Assembly (NCBI GenBank): GCA_016716135.1
Contig: JADJWX010000006.1
Location: forward strand, 124,001-188,000
Direction of reading: 5' to 3'
DNA length: 64,000 nucleotides
Source of the DNA: Lewinellaceae bacterium
GTDB taxonomy: Bacteria; Bacteroidota; Bacteroidia; Chitinophagales; Saprospiraceae
The position numbers and the translations under genes were made by a program. This document shows positions 34,355-43,443 of this stretch, one piece after another; the first letter of the stretch is position 1, and each line of letters starts with the position of its first letter. The notes beneath the pieces were generated by a model. It searched no databases. It saw nothing but the letters and a program-made list of their open reading frames with translations, and was not told the DNA's origin.

Positions 34355-36232
34355 ATGCAAAAAGGTACTATTTCTGTTCAAACCGAGAATATATTCCCCA
34401 TAATCAAGAAGTTCCTCTATTCCGATCACGAGATTTTCCTGCGTGAACTTATTTCCAATGCTGTCGACGCCACCACCAAACTCCAGGTACTCGCCATGCG
34501 CGATGCCCTGAAAACAGAAATTGGCGATACCACAATCCAGATCATCGTGGAGCCGGATGAAAAACGCATCATCGTGCGCGACCGCGGTATAGGCATGACG
34601 GAAGACGAAGTGCTCAAATACCTCAACCAGATCGCATTCAGCAGTGCGGCGGAGTTTTTGGAAAAATACCAGGACAGTGGCATCATCGGCCACTTCGGCC
34701 TGGGTTTTTATTCCGCTTTTATGGTGGCCGACAAGGTGGAAGTGGTGACCAAATCGTACCAGCAAACCGCGAAAAACGCCAAAGGCGTAAAATGGACCTG
34801 TGAAGGGTCGCCGGAGTTTTCCATCGAAGCGGTGAAAAAAGACGACCGTGGCACCGATGTCATTTTGTACATCAACGAGGAGAACAAGGATTTCCTGGAG
34901 AAACATCGCCTCGAAGGCCTGCTGGAAAAATATTGCAAGTTTTTGCCCGTCCCCATCCAATTTGGCACCCGCACCGAATACGAGACTGTTGGCGAAGGCG
35001 ATGACGCCAAACAGGAGTCGCGCGAGGTGGCCAATATTATCAACGAAACCCATCCCATCTGGAAAAAAGCGCCTACCGACCTGAAGGACGAAGATTACCA
35101 GAAATTTTACCGCACGCTTTACCCCATGGCGCCGGAACCCATGTTCTGGATACACCTGAACATCGACTTCCCCTTCAACCTAACCGGCGTGTTGTATTTC
35201 CCGAAACTGGGCAACACGATGGAGGTCACCCGCAATAAAATTCACCTGTATTCCAACCAGGTGTTCGTGACCGACGATGTGCGCGACATTGTGCCGGAAT
35301 GGCTCCTGCTCCTGCACGGCGTGATTGACTCGCCCGACATTCCGCTCAACGTTTCCCGCTCGTATTTGCAGAGCGACGGAAACGTCAAAAAAATCAGCGA
35401 GTACATTGCCAAAAAGGTGGCCGACAAACTCAATGACCTGTTCAAATCCGACCGGGACGCTTTCGAAAAAAAATGGCGCGATCTGGGTGTTTTCGTGAAA
35501 TATGGCATGATCTCCGACCAGAAATTCCAGGACCGGGCCATGAATTTTGCCCTGCTGGAAAATACGGACAACGCCCACTTCCTGCTCCCCGATTACAAGG
35601 AAAAGATCAAGGCCAACCAAACCGACAAGCACAGTAAAATCGTCTGCATTTATTCGCAGGACCCCGACAGCCAGCACAGCCTTATCAAAGCGGCCAAAAA
35701 CCGCGGGTATGACGTCCTGAAAATGGATACCGTGCTCGACAACCACTGGATGCAGCACATCGAATACCGCTCCGACCTGGGCCTGGTGTTTGTGCGCGTC
35801 GACTCCGACACGCTCGACAAACTGGTCCAGAAAGACGAGGAGAAGAAATCGGTCCTGTCGGAAAAAGAAGTCGAAACGGTGAAAGCCGTTTTCGAAAAAG
35901 CCGTCGGCGAAAACAACGGTGCCAGCGTGGAATGCGCGCCCCTGGCGCCCGACGACCTGCCGGTAACGATCACCAAACCCGAGTTTCTGCGCCGCATGAA
36001 AGAAATGCAGGCGCTGCACGGTGCGGGCGGGTTGGGCGATTTCCCGGACAGTTACAACGTCGTGGTCAATACCAACCACCCGCTGGTGGTGGAAAAACTG
36101 GTCAAGATGAAAAAAGGCAAGGAGCAATCGGGGCTTGCGCAGTACCTCTACGAAGTAGCCTTGTTGCAGCAGGGGATGTTGCGTGGGGAGGCGCTGACGG
36201 AGTTTGTGTCCAAAACGCTGGGGCGACTGTAA
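34355..36232 (+). CDS. htpG: Molecular chaperone HtpG (Hsp90)
   Basis: A 625-residue Hsp90. The ATPase domain shows FLRELISNAVDATTKLQ, IVRDRGIGMTEDEVLKYLNQ and GHFGLGFYSAFMVAD, the three GHKL motifs. The middle domain has YPMAPEPMFWIHLNIDFPF and PLNVSRSYLQSD, with the conserved catalytic arginine. The C-terminal dimerisation domain follows, ending SKTLGRL. Length matches bacterial HtpG. It is monocistronic as far as can be seen, with AT-rich DNA upstream. Confidence 0.96.
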   Translation: MQKGTISVQTENIFPIIKKFLYSDHEIFLRELISNAVDATTKLQVLAMRDALKTEIGDTTIQIIVEPDEKRIIVRDRGIGMTEDEVLKYLNQIAFSSAAEFLEKYQDSGIIGHFGLGFYSAFMVADKVEVVTKSYQQTAKNAKGVKWTCEGSPEFSIEAVKKDDRGTDVILYINEENKDFLEKHRLEGLLEKYCKFLPVPIQFGTRTEYETVGEGDDAKQESREVANIINETHPIWKKAPTDLKDEDYQKFYRTLYPMAPEPMFWIHLNIDFPFNLTGVLYFPKLGNTMEVTRNKIHLYSNQVFVTDDVRDIVPEWLLLLHGVIDSPDIPLNVSRSYLQSDGNVKKISEYIAKKVADKLNDLFKSDRDAFEKKWRDLGVFVKYGMISDQKFQDRAMNFALLENTDNAHFLLPDYKEKIKANQTDKHSKIVCIYSQDPDSQHSLIKAAKNRGYDVLKMDTVLDNHWMQHIEYRSDLGLVFVRVDSDTLDKLVQKDEEKKSVLSEKEVETVKAVFEKAVGENNGASVECAPLAPDDLPVTITKPEFLRRMKEMQALHGAGGLGDFPDSYNVVVNTNHPLVVEKLVKMKKGKEQSGLAQYLYEVALLQQGMLRGEALTEFVSKTLGRL

Positions 36233-36284
36233 CGCCGACTGTTATTCGGTGCGCAATCAAAATCCGGCAACGCCGTAAATCAAA

Positions 36285-36851
36285 CATGCGTCATCCCGAA
36301 TTTTCTTGATGACTTCGGAGAAGTCAAATATTTGAAGATCAGAGATTTAAGGTCGCTCGACGACCTCGGAGAGGTCGCATGTGCAGGGGTTAGCACCTGG
36401 AGATTCGACCTCGGTACCGGCGTGCAACGGCAAGTTATATTTAGGATTCCCGCTTTCGAGCAGACAGGTTCCTCGCTGCACTCGGAATGACAAGACCACC
36501 TTATAAGAATCTGGGGGGCGAAAGATTTGGAAAAAGGGAACATTGCCTCGCCCCCCAGTTTTGGCCTCAGCCTATCCCACAATGGTTGGGCTAAAAGAAA
36601 GGGGCGACGAAATGTTGCTTTACCGGGTTTTACCGCCCCTCCCTGTTTTATTTAATATGCATTGTCATTCCGAGCGCAGCGAGGAACCTGTACAAGCGCA
36701 AGGGATAAATGCTAAAAGCCAAATGGTTACCACAAATATTACCAATCATTGCACGCCGGTACCGAGGTCGGGCAACGGGTAACCGGAGCATTTCTACAAA
36801 TATTTGACCTCTCCGAGGTCTTTTTTATGGAAAAATTCGGGATGACCCATG
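36285..36851. repeat. 567-bp nested inverted-repeat element
   Basis: Arms are nested symmetrically. CATGCGTCATCCCGAATTTT (36285-36304) pairs near 36831-36851. GACTTCGGAGAAGTCAAAT (36311 on) pairs with 36797-36820. GACCTCGGTACCGGCGTGC (36407-36427) pairs perfectly with 36749-36769. ACAGGTTCCTCGCTGCACTC (36464-36492) pairs in 28 of 29 positions with 36663-36691. CTGGGGGGCG pairs with CGCCCCCCAG at the centre. No open frame is credible. The inner CATTCCGAGCGCAGCGAGGA word is a repeat common in Bacteroidota genomes. It fills the gap between htpG and the permease gene. Confidence 0.8.
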
Positions 36852-36884
36852 TTTTTGATTTTTTACACCGACTACCAGTCGGCA

Positions 36885-38102
36885 TCACTCCTCGCGCAAA
36901 AAAGCAGGTACCCGCACCGCCCGTGCAGCCGGCGCCAGTGAGGCCAGCAGCCCGATCAGCAGCACCGTCAGTGTCACAGGCAGAAAATCCCAGGCCCGCA
37001 TGGAGATCGGGTAACTTTCCACCAGGAAGCCCTGCGGGATGGTGACGATCCCGTACGTTTTTTGAACCACGTAAAGCCCGATGGCCACGATCATGCCGAT
37101 AGCCATGCCCAGCGTGGTGAGCAGCATGCCTTCGCCCAGGAAAATGCGCCGCACCGTTTGGTCGTTGGCGCCCATGCATTTGAGTATGGAAATATCTTTT
37201 TGTTTGTCCAGCACAATCATCCAGAGTGCGCCCACCATGTTGAAGGCCATCAGGATGAGCATGAGGCTGGTAATGGCATAGCCCATCCATTTTTCCAGTT
37301 GCATAACTTTGAAAAAGGCTTCGTTTTGCTCGTACCGGTCTTTTATGGCGTACCCCTCGCCCAGTATACCGGCCAGCGCTTTTTTTACAGCCGGCACAAC
37401 CTCCGGATTGGCGCACCGGATTTCCAGGGCCGACACTGTACCGGGCGGCACTTCGAGCAAATCGCGCATAAATGGCAGGTTGGTCAGTACGTACTGGTTG
37501 TCGAATTCCTGCTGAATTGCAAAAGTGCCTTTGGGATAAGCAAAGCGGGTTTTAAACGGTTTGTCGAGCACGCCACGCTGTTCGGTCGGCATAAAAATGG
37601 TAAGTGTAGCCAGCGGGTTGTGCACGTTGACACTGAGTTTGTTGCGCATGCCGGCGCCCAGAACAGCGCTGTTGCGGTTTGCTTCCTGCAGGATGTATTC
37701 CCCTTCGCGCACGGTGGAATCGATATCGTTTACGCGGGCATAATGGACGTCCACGCCTTTCAGCACCCCAAAATCCTGCGAACCTTCGTATTCAAAAAAA
37801 GCGATCTCCTCCAGGGTTTCACTCAGTACTGCCACACCGGGGATGGCGCGGATCGAGTCGAGCCGCAGGCTGTCCACTTCGAACGTTTTTCCTTTTGCCG
37901 GCGTCACCTTTACCTCGGGGTTAAAATACCCGAACAAGCCGGAAAGCAGGTCTTCAAACCCGTTGAACACCGACAGGATCAGGATCAGCGCCGCCGTACC
38001 CACGGAAATACCGAACACTGAAATGCCCGTAATAATGTTAATGGCATTGGTGCTGCGTTTGGCAAACAGGTAACGGCGGGCAACTAGAAAGGGGAAATTC
38101 AA
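36885..38102 (-). CDS. LolC/LolE-type ABC transporter permease (FtsX fold)
   Basis: About 405 residues, starting at a TTG that gives (M)NFPFLVARRYLFAKRSTN, the usual N-terminus of Bacteroidota lipoprotein-release permeases; earlier in-frame codons only translate a tandem repeat. There is an N-terminal helix (IITGISVFGISVGTAALILI), a large periplasmic domain (about 50-265) and three C-terminal helices with KDISILKCMGANDQTVRRIFL, the coupling region. It likely works with a LolD-type ATPase encoded elsewhere to move lipoproteins to the outer membrane. The heptamer array sits immediately before the start. Confidence 0.8.
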   Translation of the reverse strand: MNFPFLVARRYLFAKRSTNAINIITGISVFGISVGTAALILILSVFNGFEDLLSGLFGYFNPEVKVTPAKGKTFEVDSLRLDSIRAIPGVAVLSETLEEIAFFEYEGSQDFGVLKGVDVHYARVNDIDSTVREGEYILQEANRNSAVLGAGMRNKLSVNVHNPLATLTIFMPTEQRGVLDKPFKTRFAYPKGTFAIQQEFDNQYVLTNLPFMRDLLEVPPGTVSALEIRCANPEVVPAVKKALAGILGEGYAIKDRYEQNEAFFKVMQLEKWMGYAITSLMLILMAFNMVGALWMIVLDKQKDISILKCMGANDQTVRRIFLGEGMLLTTLGMAIGMIVAIGLYVVQKTYGIVTIPQGFLVESYPISMRAWDFLPVTLTVLLIGLLASLAPAARAVRVPAFLREE

Positions 38103-38104
38103 GG

Positions 38105-38150
<46 letters not shown>

Positions 38151-38260
38151 TGTTTTGAGTTTGCTAAGGTAGGCTACTTCTGTTATTCTGCCCATGCCGG
38201 AGCAAGGTGGATTTTAACGGGTAAATTGGTCAGGTGGCAGAAAGTTGGCATTTTTACCGC

Positions 38261-39091
38261 ATGGCAACGGAACCCGACATGAAAGCCGGACAAAACCGGC
38301 TGCGCAAAAAGATCCACACCATCATCTTTGAAGCCGACACCCCGGCAGGCAAGGCATTTGACCTGATCCTGCTGGCTGCAATTTTGTTGAGCGTACTCGT
38401 GGTTATGCTGGAAAGTGTGGAAAAACTGCGCAGCCAATATGGTTATTATTTCCGGCTGACCGAATGGGTGCTGACCATTTTATTCACCATTGAATACGCT
38501 TTTCGCATCTATTCTGTTCGGAAACCCTGGGGGTACATTCGCAGCTTTTACGGTGTGATCGACCTGGTGGCTATCCTGCCCACCTACCTCAGTATTATGG
38601 TTGCGGGTGCACATACCCTGTTGGTTGTGCGGGCATTGCGATTGCTCCGGATTTTCAGGATTTTAAAGCTGGTGTATTTTTTGCGCGAAGCGCGCGCGCT
38701 GGCACAGGCCTTGTACGCGAGCCGGGGTAAAATTTCCGTTTTCCTGTTTTTTGTTCTGTTGATCGTCACCATCATTGGTGCGGTGATGTATCTCGTGGAA
38801 GGGCAGTCCAATCCGGGATTCAGCAGCATCCCGGTGAGTATTTATTGGGCCATTGTGACCCTTACCACGGTCGGTTTTGGCGACATTACGCCGCAAACAC
38901 ACCTGGGGCAATTCCTTTCGGCGATGGTTATGATCCTGGGTTATGCCGTACTTGCCGTCCCAACCGGGATCGTAACCATGGAACTGGTAAAAAAACAACC
39001 GGCAAACACGCAGGCGTGTCCAAATTGCAGCCGGGAAGGCCATGACGACGATGCCTTTTTTTGTAAATACTGCGGACACCCAATACATTAA
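38261..39091 (+). CDS. Voltage-gated potassium channel with C-terminal zinc ribbon
   Basis: About 276 residues. Six transmembrane segments include a voltage-sensor S4 (RALRLLRIFRILKLVYF) and a pore loop with the potassium selectivity filter TVGFGD (IVTLTTVGFGDITPQ). After the last helix, a short tail carries two CxxC pairs (ACPNCSREGHDDDAFFCKYCGH), a zinc-ribbon. The start is uncertain: ATG codons also exist 9 codons upstream and 6 codons downstream. The channel type is clear; the zinc ribbon could serve in assembly or in sensing metal or redox state (inference). Confidence 0.87.
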   Translation: MATEPDMKAGQNRLRKKIHTIIFEADTPAGKAFDLILLAAILLSVLVVMLESVEKLRSQYGYYFRLTEWVLTILFTIEYAFRIYSVRKPWGYIRSFYGVIDLVAILPTYLSIMVAGAHTLLVVRALRLLRIFRILKLVYFLREARALAQALYASRGKISVFLFFVLLIVTIIGAVMYLVEGQSNPGFSSIPVSIYWAIVTLTTVGFGDITPQTHLGQFLSAMVMILGYAVLAVPTGIVTMELVKKQPANTQACPNCSREGHDDDAFFCKYCGHPIH

Positions 39092-39172
39092 GAACCGTTT
39101 TGGGCCCGGTGCGAAAATCCCCAACATGCTCCAAATGCAAATCCACGCTGAAACAACATGCCCGCAGCTTCG

Positions 39173-39180
39173 TACTTTTG
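39173..39180 (+). promoter_or_regulatory. Bacteroidota -7 promoter element
   Basis: TACTTTTG is an exact TAnnTTTG match, 28 bases before the ATG of the cytochrome lipoprotein gene. Confidence 0.45.
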
Positions 39181-39208
39181 GCCAAAACATGCATCTAAGC
39201 ATTTGATT

Positions 39209-39682
39209 ATGAAAACAACAATCACCATTCTAAGTATTGTCTTTCTGGGCCTTTGGCTGGCCGATTGCTCCACTGCCAACAAAAACACGGCAACTGCCCT
39301 GGCCCAACCGGACCCCCTGGCCGCCGACAGGGCCAAACAAACAGACCGGGTGCGGGCTCAAATTGCCGGCAAAGAAAACATGGCCGCCGATTCTGTGTTT
39401 GAAAATATTTCCCGCCTCAAAAACGTATCGGCAGCCCGGCTTTTGGTGGTAATGGATACCTGGGGAAAGGTGTTGGGGGTAAGTTGCGACCACTGCCACG
39501 TCAATAATGAGTGGGCCTCCGAAGTAAAACCGGAAAAAGAGATCACCCGCCAAATGATGGACCTAGTAAATAACCTGAATAAAGATTTAAAAAATATGGA
39601 CGCCCTGAAAAGCTACCAACCCAGCGTCAGCTGCTACACTTGCCACCGCGGCGACACCCGCCCGGCAACACGACCAAAGTAA
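39209..39682 (+). CDS. Diheme c-type cytochrome lipoprotein (reaction-centre cytochrome-like)
   Basis: A 157-residue lipoprotein: the signal ends in the lipobox LADC with Cys20. Two heme-binding CxxCH motifs follow, CDHCH (93-97) and CYTCH (142-146). The surroundings (VLGVSCDHCHVNNEWASE and SVSCYTCHRGDTRP) resemble the PF02276 cytochromes first described in photosynthetic reaction centres but widespread in non-phototrophic Bacteroidota. It would carry electrons at the periplasmic face. No oxidase or partner gene is adjacent. Confidence 0.8.
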   Translation: MKTTITILSIVFLGLWLADCSTANKNTATALAQPDPLAADRAKQTDRVRAQIAGKENMAADSVFENISRLKNVSAARLLVVMDTWGKVLGVSCDHCHVNNEWASEVKPEKEITRQMMDLVNNLNKDLKNMDALKSYQPSVSCYTCHRGDTRPATRPK

Positions 39683-39736
39683 CCGGTTCCTGGCGTATGC
39701 TTTGAACCAAGAACAAAAAAATACAACCACCCGACT

Positions 39737-41848
39737 ATGAGACACATTGTCATTGCTTTTCTCCTGTTCACCGGCACCCAACTGCTTGCGCAACAGCGGT
39801 TTGTTCAGGAATTTCGAACCGACAGGAATGATGCGGCCGTCGCCGTACAACAGGTTGAGAATAAGGAATTCCTCATGCTCAACCAACGTTTTGGCCTTGC
39901 CAATGCCGATTCTTTTGCATTCAACCTGACGAAAATGAGCGATCTGGGGCGGCAACGCTGGAGCCGCGATTATGATTTTGATTTTCCCGTGCTGGCAGGC
40001 GATATGGTTTGGTGGCCCGCTCAAAATGCATACCTGGTTTCGGCAGCTTCCGCCGTCGACTCGGTACGGGACAAACTGGTGGCCCGGATCAATTCCGTGG
40101 GCACGCCGGTTTGGACGTACCGCCTGGGAGCCGGCAGCCCGGTGCAAACGCAAAACAGCTCCCGCACACGGATTTTGCCGGCGCAGGATGCCGACACTGC
40201 TTTTGTGGTGGCTGCCGGCGCAGCGCAAATTGTCGATAACACCGGCGAAAACGACTTGCTGCTGGCCAAACTGGATGCCGACGGCAACTTGCTCTGGGAA
40301 CGCAGCTACTGCTTTTCCTGCCTGGGTAATTTTGACGCCTCCCTCGGCGATTTGATCCAAACCAGCGACGGCGGCTACCTGCTCGGCGGGGCGCTTGTGT
40401 CGGACGTACCGTCGGGGCTCCGGCAGGAGGCCCTGCTGGTGAAAACCGATCCCGAGGGCCTGATCAGCTGGGTCCGCACTTACGGCGCCGACAGTATTGC
40501 CCAAAACTTCGCCCTGAATGCCGCCAACCTGGCCGAAACCAAACCCGGCCAGTACCTCTGGACCGGCAATTATTTCAACCCCGACAATCTGGAAACCGAC
40601 GGGGTGTTTGTGCTGGTTAATGCCTCCGATACGATTCCGTTTTCTACCCGCTGGAACTTGGACAGCACGACTGCGCGGATATTCAGCCATGACTTGTTGC
40701 TGCGCGACACTTCCGGCAAAGGGCTCGTCGTTATGGCCGCCACGGCCATTCAGGACACCCTGCCCCCGGATGCCGCCCGGGAATACAATTTCCTGGCTGC
40801 CGTCACCGCCGACAGCCTGCAAGTGGTTTGGGCAAAAGACTATTTTCCGGAGTCCGATGCCAATTTCACTACGCCGGCACACGCCCTGACCGCCACCGTC
40901 GACGGTGGGTACGCCTATTTTATTTCCATTGATACCCAAATGGTGAACTCCAATGCCGTGCTCGTAAAAACAAACGACATGGGCATAACGGCCTGCGAGG
41001 AAGACCTGCTCCTTACCCGGGATACCCTCCCGCTTGTGATGACCGAACGCAGCATCACCGTAACTGACCTGAGCGATATCGACACCATTGAACTCAAGGA
41101 AGAAATGGCTTTTAACGACATTATGCCCACGATGGAAGGCCTGGAACTGACCGGTGGCGGCGGACTAAAGTGCGAACCTTTTATGGATACCCTCGACGCT
41201 ACGGTGCAGGAAGCCCAAAGTTACCTGTGGAACACCGGTGAAACCACGCCCATGATCGTCGTCAGTACGGCAGGGCAGTTTACAGTCGAGGTGAGCTCCG
41301 AAGCATTGTGTTTTTACCTGCCCGATACTACAACGGTTAATGTACTTCCGCCTCCGGACGGCATTGCCACAGCAGACCTCGATTCGTTGTGCGAAGAACG
41401 GGAAGCGCTACTGTTTGCCAACGGCACACCGGTGTTCACGTACACCTGGTCGACCGGAGAGATGACACCGGAAATCCGGGTAAACGCTACCGGAACGTAC
41501 ACCGTGACACTGACCAATACCTGCGGAACCAAAGTGATCGAAGTAGCCGTGCCGCGGCTTGGTTGCCTTTGCGATGTCATTTTCCCGAATGCCTTCACGC
41601 CCGACAACGACTCCAACAACGATACCTTTCAGCCGGTGTTCGATTGCCCGGGCATCACTGAATTTCAGTTTTTTGTGTACAACCGATGGGGTGAAAATGT
41701 GTTTGCCGGCACTTCGCAAACCGATGGATGGAACGGTGAAAACAACGGCTCGCCGGCGCCTTCTGACGTGTATGTCTGGTACGCTACCTACATCGATATT
41801 GAAGGCGAAAAGGTGACACAAAAAGGGGATGTGACTTTGTTGCGGTAG
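39737..41848 (+). CDS. T9SS type B sorting domain-containing secreted protein
   Basis: A 703-residue protein with a signal peptide (IVIAFLLFTGTQLLAQ). The first about 450 residues form a propeller-like region with repeats such as DLIQTSDGGYLLGGA and LVKTDPEGLISWVRTYG. Ig-like segments follow (SYLWNTGETTPMIVVSTAG, TYTWSTGEMTPEIRVNATG). The gliding-motility-associated C-terminal domain ends it (VIFPNAFTPDNDSNNDTF, YNRWGENVF, GDVTLLR). Type B domains send proteins through the T9SS, usually with a PorP/SprF partner encoded elsewhere. No enzymatic motif is seen. Confidence 0.85.
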   Translation: MRHIVIAFLLFTGTQLLAQQRFVQEFRTDRNDAAVAVQQVENKEFLMLNQRFGLANADSFAFNLTKMSDLGRQRWSRDYDFDFPVLAGDMVWWPAQNAYLVSAASAVDSVRDKLVARINSVGTPVWTYRLGAGSPVQTQNSSRTRILPAQDADTAFVVAAGAAQIVDNTGENDLLLAKLDADGNLLWERSYCFSCLGNFDASLGDLIQTSDGGYLLGGALVSDVPSGLRQEALLVKTDPEGLISWVRTYGADSIAQNFALNAANLAETKPGQYLWTGNYFNPDNLETDGVFVLVNASDTIPFSTRWNLDSTTARIFSHDLLLRDTSGKGLVVMAATAIQDTLPPDAAREYNFLAAVTADSLQVVWAKDYFPESDANFTTPAHALTATVDGGYAYFISIDTQMVNSNAVLVKTNDMGITACEEDLLLTRDTLPLVMTERSITVTDLSDIDTIELKEEMAFNDIMPTMEGLELTGGGGLKCEPFMDTLDATVQEAQSYLWNTGETTPMIVVSTAGQFTVEVSSEALCFYLPDTTTVNVLPPPDGIATADLDSLCEEREALLFANGTPVFTYTWSTGEMTPEIRVNATGTYTVTLTNTCGTKVIEVAVPRLGCLCDVIFPNAFTPDNDSNNDTFQPVFDCPGITEFQFFVYNRWGENVFAGTSQTDGWNGENNGSPAPSDVYVWYATYIDIEGEKVTQKGDVTLLR

Positions 41849-41910
41849 GTTTTGGGAAACTGAGATGTATGATTTGAATTGCCCGCCGCAGACTATTTTA
41901 CATTACCACG

Positions 41911-41957
41911 AAGACACAGAGGCCACGGAGCATCAAACTCCGTGGCCTCTGTGTCTT
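41911..41957. repeat. Perfect 20-bp hairpin (ACGAAGACACAGAGG family)
   Basis: AAGACACAGAGGCCACGGAG pairs exactly with CTCCGTGGCCTCTGTGTCTT over a 7-base loop (CATCAAA), shortly after the T9SS gene. There is no T-tract, but it may still act as a 3' stem-loop. Confidence 0.75.
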
Positions 41958-42072
41958 ATATGTTTACCAAGCCTTGCGTGCACTCGTCCTGCGACTTCAA
42001 GTCTGTCCATTATACACAAGTTGTCGAAAATGAATTAAGTCCCTTTATTCAGCCGCGTGTCAACCCCACCCT

Positions 42073-42981
42073 CATAGCCATCAACTTAAAGGAACTGCTG
42101 GCATATTTGATTGAAGATTAATTGAATACATGATTACATGATTGAAGAAGTACCCGTATCGTGCACAAGCCCTCAAAATATAAAAGCCACCTAATAGCCT
42201 GTATTCAGGATGGTGAACTACTTCTTAAATCATGCAATCATGTAATCTGCAGTCATGTAATCTGTTGATAATCATAATTGTATTTCTTAAGTTGATGGGG
42301 ATGGGGGCAGGGCAAACGCATCAAAATTGCCCCGAATGGGGCAGCATCTCGGTAGTATTGGCCCAATGATTGGCAGTTCCCGGCCCAGCGGGCCGGTATT
42401 ACACGATTTTTATATGCCCAATTGTGGCCCGCTGGGCCACAGTAAACATGACTGGTCACAATTGCTACCGAGATGTCGGCCCGCTGGGCCGTTTTTTTGT
42501 GGGTATCAGGCAATTATTGAACATTTTTGATGCGTTTGCCATGGGGGGGATGGGGCATAGCCATCAACTTAATACTACTTTGTCACTTTAAGTTTAGATG
42601 CCTCCAGCTGGCCGACATGACAGTAATTTGGGGATAAAATTTCCTCCCGATTTCTCGCTTCGCTCGAAATTCCAACACGCACCGGGTAAGTTTCGAGCGG
42701 AGCGAAATCTAAAAGTTTACAAAATTACGTCATGTTGAGCGTAGCGAAACATCTGATTTTAAAGTGACAAAGTAGAATTAAGGCGATAAATCCGTTTTTT
42801 AAAGTCAAAAGTCAAAATGTAAAAGTCAAAATTTAAAAGGGAGTTGGCGTCAGAAGGTGTCTTGTGTGGCCACAGCGGTACCCAGAATGCTCGCTTCGGG
42901 AACTACCTTTTGACTTTTACATTTTAGCTTTTACAATTTGACTTTAAAAAACAATATTCAAGCCTTAAGTTGATGGCTATG
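42073..42981. repeat. Nested-palindrome island
   Basis: A 17-base word, TTAAGTTGATGGCTATG, occurs inverted (42073-42089, 42556-42572), direct (42965-42981) and as a shorter direct copy (42287-42298). Between them lie several complete palindromes: a CATGATTACATGATT word arm (42121-42150) against 42221-42247; three copies of the 13-mer GGCCCGCTGGGCC (42382, 42426 and 42478); CTACTTTGTCACTTTAA (42575-42591) perfectly complementary to 42759-42775 around a CGCTTCGCTCGAAA stem; and an AAAAGTCAAAATG word arm (42794-42840) against 42906-42952. No protein gene is present. This looks like repeat elements inserted into one another. Confidence 0.8.
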
Positions 42982-43144
42982 GGGGATGGGGGTGGGGCTG
43001 ATACGCGGAAAGCCGAAAAATTTAAACTCAACGGATTTGTGTGTAATGGGGCAGACTTCAAGTCATAGGGTGAGTACGGCTTCTCCGTGGTGAAAATTTG
43101 GAATCAACTGCATAAGTAAGCACGTAAAAGACAGCTGCTTCCCA

Positions 43145-43311
43145 TCAAATTTTTTGGAATTGCAAAAACACCGGGCAATCCGGGTCATGCGCCCCGGGCA
43201 GCAAACCGGTGCTCATCAGAAATTCGTTGACGATCTCTCCCCAGTAAATTTGAATGTTTTTTTTAACAACCTGACCCAGGCCTCAAGAGATTGCGGGCGG
43301 TACTGCAGTTT
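43145..43311 (-). pseudogene. tag: C-terminal remnant of a DNA-3-methyladenine glycosylase I gene
   Basis: Reading the minus strand gives RPQSLEAWVRLLKKTFKFTG and then, after a one-base frame change, EIVNEFLMSTGLLPGAHDP followed by DCPVFLQFQKI and a stop. This resembles the C-terminal end of Tag-type glycosylases (FKFTGGEIV, FLMS.G.LPGAH..DC). Only about 56 codons remain, a stop closes the frame upstream, and the frame break falls on a four-C run (43239-43242, plus strand). It lies at the edge of the palindrome island. The family call comes from memory of the motif and is moderate. Confidence 0.5.
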
Positions 43312-43443
43312 TCACGAACAAGCGCGTTAAACTGTTGTTTTTAAAGCAGGAAAGGGGGGCAACGTACGGCAGTGTTTATTAAAAAAAGTTATCCGAACCT
43401 GCCTGTTCGAAAAAAAGGCAGGTTCACCTCAAAATATTCAACT

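Noticed and set aside
34222..34446. Small plus-strand open frame overlapping the htpG start
   Set aside because: It overlaps the real htpG start in another frame and has no motif or signal.
34136..35155. Long minus-strand open frame covering the start of htpG
   Set aside because: It would explain the minus-strand terminator, but the region is clearly coding for HtpG on the plus strand and the antisense product has no recognisable features.
39587..40939. A 450-residue open frame antisense to the T9SS type B gene
   Set aside because: It mirrors the codon pattern of the well-supported plus-strand gene and has no signal or motif.
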